This document shows positions 1 through 7,312 of a stretch of DNA of 7,312 nucleotides, one piece after another; position 1 is the first letter of the stretch, and each line of letters starts with the position of its first letter. The stretch is from Candidatus Poribacteria bacterium. GTDB taxonomy: Bacteria; Poribacteria; WGA-4E; B28-G17. Made by a program: the position numbers and the translations under genes. The notes beneath the pieces are model-generated. The model saw nothing but the letters and a program-made list of their open reading frames with translations, was not told the DNA's origin and did not search any database. Where the stretch lies: positions 1 to 7,312 of the forward strand of contig QNBQ01000070.1 in assembly GCA_003645735.1 (NCBI GenBank), written 5' to 3'.

Positions 1-114
1 GAGGCTGACGTCGAAAGGGACTTTTACATGACGGCCGAGCAGGCCAAGGAATACGGGATCATAGATCACGTCGTCAGCTCAAGGCTTGACATCCCTAGGG
101 AGGGGTCGGAATGA
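1..114 (+). CDS. clpP: ATP-dependent Clp protease proteolytic subunit ClpP, C-terminal 37 residues (5' end outside window)
   Basis: The frame is open from base 1 to a TGA at 112-114. It encodes a tail ([22 protein letters not shown]) that matches the end of ClpP, where the family reads roughly ERDxFMsaxEAxEYGlID. The Asp codon at 19-21, in ERD-F, aligns with the catalytic Asp of the Ser-His-Asp triad (D171 in mature E. coli ClpP). The Ser and His lie upstream of the window. ClpP forms a double heptameric ring that degrades substrates fed in by an AAA+ unfoldase, and the unfoldase ClpX is encoded immediately downstream. The stop overlaps the clpX start as ATGA, so the two are probably translationally coupled. 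Only the terminus is visible, but the motif and the clpX neighbour make the identification solid. Confidence 0.93.
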   Translation, partial: EADVERDFYMTAEQAKEYGIIDHVVSSRLDIPREGSE

Positions 115-1352
115 ACGACGGAGAACTGAGGTGCTCCTTCTGCGGCAAGTCCAAGGACGAGGTCAGGAAGCTGATAGCCGGGCCGGGGGTTTTCATCTGT
201 GACGAGTGCGTTGAGCTGTGTAACGACATCCTCGCCGACGACCTTGGCGAGGAGGAACAGGAGGAGCAGGAGGAGTTCGAACTGCCCACCCCTCAGGAGA
301 TAAAGGAGTTCCTCGACCAATACGTCATCGGCCAGGAGAGGGCTAAGAAGATCCTCGCCGTGGCCGTCTACAACCACTACAAGCGGATCAAAGCGCCCAA
401 AACGGACGACGTGGAGTTCGAGAAGAGCAACATAATGCTCATAGGCCCCACCGGCACCGGAAAGACCCTGCTGGCCCAGACGCTGGCCAAGTTCCTGAAG
501 GTCCCCTTCGCGATAGTGGATGCCACCCCTCTGACGGAGGCGGGATACGTCGGGGAGGATGTGGAGAACATCCTGCTGAGGCTGATCCAGGCCGCCGACT
601 ACGACATCTCAGCCGCTGAGAGGGGGATAATCTACATCGATGAGATCGATAAGATCGCCCGCAAATCGGGCGACAGTCCCTCCATCACGAGGGACGTCTC
701 GGGGGAGGGCGTCCAGCAGGCTCTGTTGAAGATACTGGAGGGGACGATCGCCAACGTCCCGCCTCAGGGCGGCAGGAAACACCCGCAGCAGGAGTTCATC
801 CAGATAGACACCTCGAAAATACTCTTCATCGCGGGCGGCGCGTTCAACGGGCTTGATAAGATCATCGAGCAGAGGCTGGGCAGGAAGACGATCGGCTTCA
901 GCGCTGACCTCTCCGTCAACCGCAAAAAGACGATAGGCGAGATCCTCTCCCACGTCCAGCCCCAGGATCTGGTCAAATACGGGTTCATCCCCGAGTTCGT
1001 CGGCAGGTTCCCCGTCATAGCCACGCTGGACGACCTGGACGAGGAAGCGCTGATGAGGATACTGGTCGAGCCGAAAAACGCCGTCGTGAAACAGTTCGCG
1101 AAGTTCTTCGAGATGGAGGGGGTTAAGCTGACGGTGAGGGACGACGCGTTGCGCGCCATAGCCAAGGAGGCGATAAGGCGGGGGACCGGCGCGAGGGGCC
1201 TCAGATCGATACTCGAAAACGCCCTGCTGGACGTCATGTATAAGCTCCCCTCCCTCAAAGGGGTCAAGGAGTGCATAATAACGGCGGAGGTCATAACCAA
1301 GGGGGAGGAGCCGATCTTCGTGTTCGACGAAAAAGAGGCGATGACCGCCTGA
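111..1352 (+). CDS. clpX: ATP-dependent Clp protease ATP-binding subunit ClpX
   Basis: This is the AAA+ unfoldase that recognises tagged or regulatory proteins, unfolds them and threads them into ClpP in the cytoplasm. At 413 residues it has normal family length. The N-terminal zinc-binding domain has its four cysteines at 8, 11, 30 and 33. A very acidic linker follows (about 46-57, [10 protein letters not shown]). The AAA+ core has Walker A GPTGTGKT at 112-119, pore-1 loop GYVG at 145-148, Walker B IIYIDE with D177/E178, the RKH pore loop at 222-224, the ClpP-docking IGF tripeptide at 261-263, an arginine finger at R299 (EFVGRF) and sensor-2 GARGLR with R362. Every catalytic element is intact. 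The ATG at 111 has a GGAGG Shine-Dalgarno at 99-103, seven bases upstream and inside the end of clpP. It lies between clpP and lon, a common bacterial order. Confidence 0.98.
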   Translation: MNDGELRCSFCGKSKDEVRKLIAGPGVFICDECVELCNDILADDLGEEEQEEQEEFELPTPQEIKEFLDQYVIGQERAKKILAVAVYNHYKRIKAPKTDDVEFEKSNIMLIGPTGTGKTLLAQTLAKFLKVPFAIVDATPLTEAGYVGEDVENILLRLIQAADYDISAAERGIIYIDEIDKIARKSGDSPSITRDVSGEGVQQALLKILEGTIANVPPQGGRKHPQQEFIQIDTSKILFIAGGAFNGLDKIIEQRLGRKTIGFSADLSVNRKKTIGEILSHVQPQDLVKYGFIPEFVGRFPVIATLDDLDEEALMRILVEPKNAVVKQFAKFFEMEGVKLTVRDDALRAIAKEAIRRGTGARGLRSILENALLDVMYKLPSLKGVKECIITAEVITKGEEPIFVFDEKEAMTA

Positions 1353-1367
1353 AAGGGCGTGATATCC

Positions 1368-3803
<2,436 letters not shown>

Positions 3804-3809
3804 CGGGAG

Positions 3810-4085
3810 ATGAGGCTGGACAAGTTCCTACAGGTCTCCAGGATCATAAAACGGCGGGCGCTCGCCAACGAGCTTTGCGATCAGGGGCTGGTCTCCGTCA
3901 ACGGGCAGAGGGCCAAGGCGGCCAGGAAGGTCAAGCCGGGCGACCTGATAACGATCGATTTCGGGACGAAGGGGAAGCTGACCGTCCAGGTGATCAGGGT
4001 CCCCGAGGGAAGGGTTTCGAAGGACGAGGGCGCGGAGCTTTACAGGATCATCTCCGACTCCCGCCCTCGTCCTCCTCAAGCGTGA
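3810..4085 (+). CDS. rqcP: RqcP (YabO/Hsp15-like) S4-domain RNA-binding protein
   Basis: This 91-residue protein is almost entirely an S4 RNA-binding domain. MRLDKFLQVSRIIKRR opens it, with CDQGLVSVNGQ and KVKPGDLITIDF following. That pattern fits RqcP/YabO, which binds the 50S subunit carrying peptidyl-tRNA and works with RqcH to add C-terminal alanine tails to stalled nascent chains. Hsp15 (HslR) is the related alternative but is usually longer, with a basic C-terminal extension. The ATG lies six bases after the lon stop. The only Shine-Dalgarno-like bases (GGGAG, 3805-3809) directly abut it, so initiation probably depends on ribosomes finishing lon. The start is fixed by the family's typical MRLDKFL opening. 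The last dozen residues (SDSRPRPPQA) lie outside the conserved domain and overlap the opposite-strand regulator gene. Confidence 0.88.
   Translation: MRLDKFLQVSRIIKRRALANELCDQGLVSVNGQRAKAARKVKPGDLITIDFGTKGKLTVQVIRVPEGRVSKDEGAELYRIISDSRPRPPQA
4048..4085. other. Tail-to-tail overlap of convergent genes (rqcP and winged-helix regulator)
   Basis: The plus-strand rqcP stop (TGA 4083-4085) and the minus-strand regulator stop (TGA on the complement of 4048-4050) enclose 38 bases that code on both strands. On each strand these bases encode only a short tail beyond the conserved domain. There is no intergenic space, and I see no hairpin with a T-run around it that could serve as a bidirectional terminator. 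Confidence 0.9.
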
Positions 4086-4737
4086 GCATATAGCCCACCC
4101 CTCTGACCGTTTTTATGATCGGCCTCTCCATGTCGAGCTTCGACCTCAGCCTCCCTATGTGCACGTCCACCGTCCTGGTGCCGCCGAAATAGTCATACCC
4201 CCAGATCTCGCTCAGCAGGAACTCCCTCGTGAACACCCTTTCGGGGTGGGTGGCGAGGAACTTCAAAAGCTCGTATTCCTTTAGCGTCAGGACGACGCGT
4301 CTCCCCTTCACCCTCACCTCGTATCTGGAGGGGATGATCTCGAGATCGCCTATCCTTATCGAGTCCTCCTCCTTGAGGAGCGACCTGATCCTGAGGATCA
4401 GCTCGACGGGGCTGCAGGGAGGGGATTTGGAGGGGTCTATCAGGATGAAGTCGTCCGACTCGACCCTGTTAATCCTCCCCGCCTCCTCTTCGGTCAGCAG
4501 AGCGATCGTCCCCACGCCCATCCTCCTCGCCCTCCCGATGACCTCCGGGTTGTCCCTCAATATCGCCGGCCTGAAGATCAGGACGCCGGGGCCGTGCCGC
4601 CGGATCAAGTCGAGCAGCCTCTCGGGTTCCTCAACCGGGATGAGCTCATCAACTCTCCCCTCAAGCATCCTCGAGATCTCAGCCGATATATGAGGCTCGA
4701 CCGCGACGGCCACCCTTATCTCCTTGCCCCCTCTCAT
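4048..4737 (-). CDS. OmpR/PhoB-type winged-helix transcriptional regulator with degenerate receiver domain
   Basis: Numbering is from ATG 4737 (229 residues). Residues about 125-222 form a clear OmpR/PhoB winged-helix DNA-binding domain: LTLKEYELLKFLATHPERVFTRE, then EIWGYDYFGGTRTVDVHIGRLRSKL with the recognition helix, ending in IKTVRGVGYML. Residues about 7-120 have receiver-like length and strand pattern (IRVAVAVEP opening, PVELILRIRSLL closing helix). The acidic pair is gone (AVE in place of DDE), the phospho-acceptor Asp position reads Arg56 (VLIFRP where the family has LILLDxxLP), and no KPF motif is present. I infer a regulator not controlled by aspartyl phosphorylation. No sensor kinase gene is in view. 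It follows recD2 directly. A GTG at 4746 would overlap the recD2 stop as GTGA, and a GTG at 4713 has the best Shine-Dalgarno, so the start is unsettled. The target is unknown. Confidence 0.85.
   Translation of the reverse strand: MRGGKEIRVAVAVEPHISAEISRMLEGRVDELIPVEEPERLLDLIRRHGPGVLIFRPAILRDNPEVIGRARRMGVGTIALLTEEEAGRINRVESDDFILIDPSKSPPCSPVELILRIRSLLKEEDSIRIGDLEIIPSRYEVRVKGRRVVLTLKEYELLKFLATHPERVFTREFLLSEIWGYDYFGGTRTVDVHIGRLRSKLDMERPIIKTVRGVGYMLTLEEDEGGSRR
4720..4725 (-). promoter_or_regulatory. Possible ribosome binding site for an internal start of the winged-helix regulator
   Basis: On the minus strand AAGGAG (4725 down to 4720) lies six bases before an in-frame GTG at 4713-4711. This is a better Shine-Dalgarno than that of GTG 4746 (none close) or ATG 4737 (GAGGG only two bases away). 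Starting at 4713 would leave a short first strand (VAVAVEP), still compatible with a receiver-like fold. The bases also encode Lys-Glu, so chance is possible. Confidence 0.4.
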
Positions 4738-4742
4738 TGCCC

Positions 4743-6932
4743 TCACCAGAGCATGAGCTGACCTTTCAGATCCTCGATCGCCTCCCCCGACCTCACGGCT
4801 TCTCTAACCCTCTCGGCCAAGCGGGTGTATCTTTTGGACACCCTGTTGTTCCTCACGGCGATCCTCACCGCCCTCTTCGATCCGACTATGACGACCAGCT
4901 CCTTGGCCCTGGTGATGGCCGTGTAAAGCAGGTTTCGCTGGAGCATGACGTAATGCTGGGTGACGAGCGGGATGACCACGGCCCGATACTCGCTCCCCTG
5001 GGATTTGTGGGCGGTTATGGCGTAGGCGAGCGTCAGCTCGGAGAGATCGGCCAGATCGTAATCCACCGCCTTTTCGGGGAAGACGACCCTCACCCTCTGC
5101 TCGATCAGGTCGACCCCTCTTATCCGCCCTATATCCCCGTTGAAAACCTCGTATTCGTAGTTGTTCCTGACCTGCATGACCTTGTCGCCCAGCTTGAAAT
5201 TCCTGCCTGAACGGGGGATGGTCTCCCCGGCGGGGTTGAGCGTCCTCTGGAGCAGATCGTTGAACCTGTCCACCCCGCAGATGCCCCTCTTCATCGGGGC
5301 TATGAGCTGGATGTCGTCAACGGGATCGAACCCGTAGTAGCCGGGCAGCCTTCGGCAACACAGGTCGATGGCCGTCTCCGCCGCTTTCTCCGGCTCTTCC
5401 TCCTCGATGAAGAAGAAATCCCTATCCTTCGGCCCTTTGAGGATCGGCATCAGCCCCTTATTTATCCTGTGGGCGTTTGTGACGATCATGCTGTTGCGGG
5501 CCTGGCGGAAGATCTGTGTCAACCTCACCACCGGCACGACGCCTGAGCCGATCAGATCCCTCAACACGTTTCCCGCCCCCACCGCCGGCAGCTGATCGAC
5601 GTCCCCGACGAGTATCAGCTTCGCGTTGAGGGGAAGCGCCTTCAGCAGGGCGTTCATGAGCAGGATATCTACCATCGACGTCTCGTCGACTATCAGGACG
5701 TCGACCTCCAGGGGGTTGTCCTGATCCCTTTTGAAGCCGGCGTCGGGCGAGAACTCGAGGAGCCTGTGGATCGTCTTGGCCTCCCTTCCGGTCGTTTCGG
5801 AGAGCCTTTTGGCGGCCCTACCGGTCGGGGCGGCGAGGGCGACCTTGAGACCGGCCTCCTCGAAAAGCTCGATCATCCCGACCGTGGCCGTCGTCTTGCC
5901 GGTGCCCGGCCCTCCCGTCAGTATCAAAACCTTCTCGCTCACGGCCCTCCTTATCGCCTCCCTCTGCTCGGGGGCGAACTTAACCCCCATCCTACCCTCC
6001 ACCCTCCTTATGGCCAGCTCGATCGCGGAGCCGGACAGGGAGAACCCGGGATGCCTCAACAGCGCGGCCAACCTCCTGGCAGCCCCCGCCTCCGCCCGGT
6101 AAAACGGGGCCAAATAGACCGCCTCGCCCTCCACGAAGACCTCCTCCCTCTCGGCCAGGGCTTTAACCGCCTCCCTCACCCTCCCCTCCTCCACCTCCAG
6201 CGCCTCAACGCTCCACCTAATGAGCTCATCCATCGGCAGGTAGACGTGTCCGTCGTCCGCCCTCTCGCTCAGGACATAGCTCACCCCCGCCATAACCCTC
6301 GATATCGAATCCTTCGCCACCCCCACCGACTGGGCGATCTTATCCGCCGTTTTGAACCCTATTCCGTAGATGTCCCTGGCCAACCTGTAAGGATCCTCCC
6401 TGACGATCTTGATCGCCTCGTCCCCGTAGGCCTTGTAGATCTTCACGGCGAACGTCGTGCTGACGTTGTGCGACTGGAGGAAAAGCATGATGTTCTTTAT
6501 CTCCCTCTGCTCCTCCCACGCTTTGACGATCCTCTTCAGCCGCTTCGGGCCTATCCCCGGAACCTCAAGCAGCTTCTCCGGTTCGTTCTCTATCACATCC
6601 AGGGTTTGAAGGCCGAACCTCTCAACGATCCTGGCCGCCATGATCGGCCCTATCCCCTTTATCAGCCCGGATCCCAGGTATTTCTTGATCCCCACGACCG
6701 TGGCCGGCATCACCGTCTCATACTCGACCACCTTAAACTGTCTGCCGTATTTCGGGTTGTTGACCCACCACCCCTTGAGGATCATGTGCTCGCCGGGGTA
6801 GGCCGAGGCGAGGTTGCCGACGACGGTTATCAGCTCGAAGGGGAAATCGGGCGAGCTGAACCGGGCGATCGTATAGCCGTTCTCCTCGTTGACGTAAACG
6901 ATCCTCTCGATCGACCCCTTCAAAACCTCCAT
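4743..6932 (-). CDS. recD2: RecD2-type ATP-dependent DNA helicase (SF1B, RecD-like)
   Basis: This 729-residue protein is a 5'-to-3' DNA helicase of the RecD2 class, which acts without RecBC and is linked to DNA repair and replication-fork maintenance. The N-terminal extension diagnostic of RecD2 is present: an OB-like segment (1-75, opening KGSIERIVYVNEENGYTIARF), then helix-hairpin-helix motifs around 90-105 (IKGIGPIMAARI), 122-136 (LEVPGIGPKRLKRIV) and a later YGIGFKTADKIA. Helicase motifs follow in order: Walker A GGPGTGKT 340-347, Ia APTGRAAKRL 368-377, Walker B LIVDET with D416/E417, III GDVDQLP 443-449, IV LTQIFRQ 472-478, V TAHKSQG 640-646, and VI YTAITRAK with R675. Nothing is missing and the length is typical. 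The ATG at 6932 has GAGG seven bases upstream and lies four bases after the isomerase stop. Its own stop abuts or overlaps the regulator start, so the three genes look like one transcript. Confidence 0.97.
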   Translation of the reverse strand: MEVLKGSIERIVYVNEENGYTIARFSSPDFPFELITVVGNLASAYPGEHMILKGWWVNNPKYGRQFKVVEYETVMPATVVGIKKYLGSGLIKGIGPIMAARIVERFGLQTLDVIENEPEKLLEVPGIGPKRLKRIVKAWEEQREIKNIMLFLQSHNVSTTFAVKIYKAYGDEAIKIVREDPYRLARDIYGIGFKTADKIAQSVGVAKDSISRVMAGVSYVLSERADDGHVYLPMDELIRWSVEALEVEEGRVREAVKALAEREEVFVEGEAVYLAPFYRAEAGAARRLAALLRHPGFSLSGSAIELAIRRVEGRMGVKFAPEQREAIRRAVSEKVLILTGGPGTGKTTATVGMIELFEEAGLKVALAAPTGRAAKRLSETTGREAKTIHRLLEFSPDAGFKRDQDNPLEVDVLIVDETSMVDILLMNALLKALPLNAKLILVGDVDQLPAVGAGNVLRDLIGSGVVPVVRLTQIFRQARNSMIVTNAHRINKGLMPILKGPKDRDFFFIEEEEPEKAAETAIDLCCRRLPGYYGFDPVDDIQLIAPMKRGICGVDRFNDLLQRTLNPAGETIPRSGRNFKLGDKVMQVRNNYEYEVFNGDIGRIRGVDLIEQRVRVVFPEKAVDYDLADLSELTLAYAITAHKSQGSEYRAVVIPLVTQHYVMLQRNLLYTAITRAKELVVIVGSKRAVRIAVRNNRVSKRYTRLAERVREAVRSGEAIEDLKGQLMLW

Positions 6933-6936
6933 CCCC

Positions 6937-7200
6937 TCACCTCAAGTTCGGCTCGATTATCCTGATGTCGGCCTCCTTCCTCTGCTTTCTGAGCCAGTTT
7001 GTCAGCTCGCGCCTCACCCTCTCGGAGAGGATGATCGATTTTATCTCCTCCTTGACCTCGTCAAAACTTTTCAGGCGGCGCGGTTTTCTGTCGATCAGCT
7101 TCACGATGACGTATCCGGCGGGCGTCTCGACCGGCCCTCCCCACTCCCCCTCCCTCATCGAGCCGATGAGCCGTTTCATCTCGGGGGGAAGCTGATCGAC
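6937..7200 (-). CDS. Parvulin-type (PpiC/SurA/PrsA-like) peptidyl-prolyl cis-trans isomerase, C-terminal fragment
   Basis: Parvulin-family foldases catalyse cis-trans isomerisation of X-Pro bonds, usually on secreted or envelope proteins. The visible 87 residues include the end of a parvulin domain (VDQLPPEMKRLI, then GGPVETPAGYVIVKLIDRKP, the family's typical xxPVxTxxGYHIIKLxD stretch). A C-terminal helical region follows (FDEVKEEIKSIIL to NWLRKQRKEADIRI), as in SurA/PrsA-like chaperones. The ATG at 7177-7179 lies inside the domain and is not a credible start. The gene is 5'-incomplete because the sequence folds back on itself. The breakpoint is somewhere in 7188-7206, and beyond it the frame stays open but translates antisense of the same gene. 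The N-terminal chaperone region, signal peptide and most of the catalytic domain are not visible. The stop lies four bases before recD2. Confidence 0.75.
   Translation of the reverse strand, partial: VDQLPPEMKRLIGSMREGEWGGPVETPAGYVIVKLIDRKPRRLKSFDEVKEEIKSIILSERVRRELTNWLRKQRKEADIRIIEPNLR
6940..6943 (-). promoter_or_regulatory. Shine-Dalgarno of recD2
   Basis: GAGG (6943 down to 6940 on the minus strand) lies seven bases before ATG 6932. It sits at the very end of the upstream isomerase gene, spanning the bases just before its TGA stop. This supports the chosen recD2 start and suggests translational coupling with the isomerase gene. Confidence 0.7.
6978..7102. repeat. Left arm of a 125-bp near-perfect inverted repeat (fold-back)
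   Basis: This stretch is the reverse complement of 7188-7312 at 121 of 125 positions without gaps. Mismatched pairs are 7021/7269, 7060/7230, 7063/7227 and 7066/7224. The arm is native coding sequence of the isomerase gene, from its KLIDRKPRR segment to the LRKQR segment, so it is not a dedicated repeat element. Confidence 0.97.
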
Positions 7201-7312
7201 AGAAAACCGCGCCGCCTGAAAAGCTTCGAGGAGGTCAAGGAGGAGATAAAATCGATCATCCTCTCCGAAAGGGTGAGGCGCGAGCTGACAAACTGGCTCA
7301 GAAAGCAGAGGA
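7188..7312. repeat. Right arm of the 125-bp inverted repeat, reaching the window edge
   Basis: This is an inverted copy of 6978-7102, separated from it by an 85-base loop (7103-7187). Read on the plus strand it encodes the isomerase C-terminal segment again (KLIDRKPRR, SFEEVKEEIK, NWLRKQR) with one Asp-to-Glu change. There is no start or upstream domain in that frame, so it is not a separate gene. The similarity runs to the final base, so the true extent may be longer. Most likely it is a fold-back chimera or contig-end mis-join. A genuine inverted duplication is possible. Confidence 0.95.

Noticed and set aside
1353..1367. Promoter or terminator between clpX and lon
   Set aside because: The gap is at most 15 bases, too short for either, and it holds only a weak AAAGGG.
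4086..4125. Terminator for the rqcP operon at the T-run 4109-4113
   Set aside because: No stable GC-rich hairpin precedes the five T's, and the bases encode the conserved wing region of the regulator on the other strand.
4737..5210. Plus-strand open frame opposite the 3' end of recD2
   Set aside because: It is a shadow of recD2 codons with no recognisable family and no separate ribosome binding site.
5766..6965. Long open frame (399 codons) on the plus strand opposite recD2
   Set aside because: It is antisense to a fully intact RecD2 with all helicase motifs. The translation is low-complexity (Pro, Arg, Leu, Asp-rich), as expected from reading purine-rich AGG/GAG codons backwards, and shows no domain.
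7189..7312. Second isomerase gene on the plus strand
   Set aside because: The frame encodes the same C-terminal segment as the minus-strand gene, but its upstream part is antisense of that gene. There is no start codon, signal sequence or parvulin core, so it is the fold-back copy and not a gene.
6978..7312. MITE or insertion-sequence remnant with long terminal inverted repeats
   Set aside because: The arms are conserved coding sequence of the isomerase C terminus, no target-site duplication is visible, and the right arm runs off the window.
7207..7312. Upstream extension of the isomerase reading frame into the right arm
   Set aside because: The minus frame stays open to the edge, but the translation there is antisense of the same gene's C terminus and cannot be genuine N-terminal protein.

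Overview
This is a gene-dense, GC-rich bacterial window with no RNA genes, CRISPR arrays or recognisable mobile elements. Arginine is mostly AGG (14 of 20 Arg codons in clpX), ATA isoleucine is common, and the coding strands are strongly purine-rich. That style is often seen in thermophiles and some uncultured bacterial phyla. The sequence alone does not settle the phylum, so I call it only an uncultured bacterium, possibly thermophilic.

Positions 1-4085, plus strand: a protein quality-control operon. It holds the 3' end of clpP, then clpX (ATGA overlap), then lon (short gap), then rqcP, an S4-domain protein of ribosome-associated quality control (6-base gap). ClpXP and Lon degrade misfolded and regulatory proteins. 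RqcP works on stalled nascent chains at the large ribosomal subunit, so nascent-chain rescue and general proteolysis would share one transcript.

Positions 4048-7312, minus strand: read from the right, the 3' part of a parvulin-type peptidyl-prolyl isomerase gene, then recD2 (5'-to-3' DNA helicase), then an OmpR/PhoB-type winged-helix regulator whose receiver domain has lost its phosphorylation residues. These genes are also packed at a few bases' spacing or overlap. The two operons converge, and rqcP and the regulator gene overlap tail to tail by 38 bp.

The most unusual structure is at the right edge. The last 125 bases are an inverted copy (121/125 matches) of bases 6978-7102, separated by an 85-base loop. 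This fold-back cuts the 5' part off the isomerase gene. All four mismatches between the arms fall on third codon positions, so the copy comes from a coding version of the same gene. The likeliest explanation is a fold-back chimera or mis-join of two strain haplotypes at a contig end. A real inverted duplication is the alternative. I found no convincing new defence or mobile system here.
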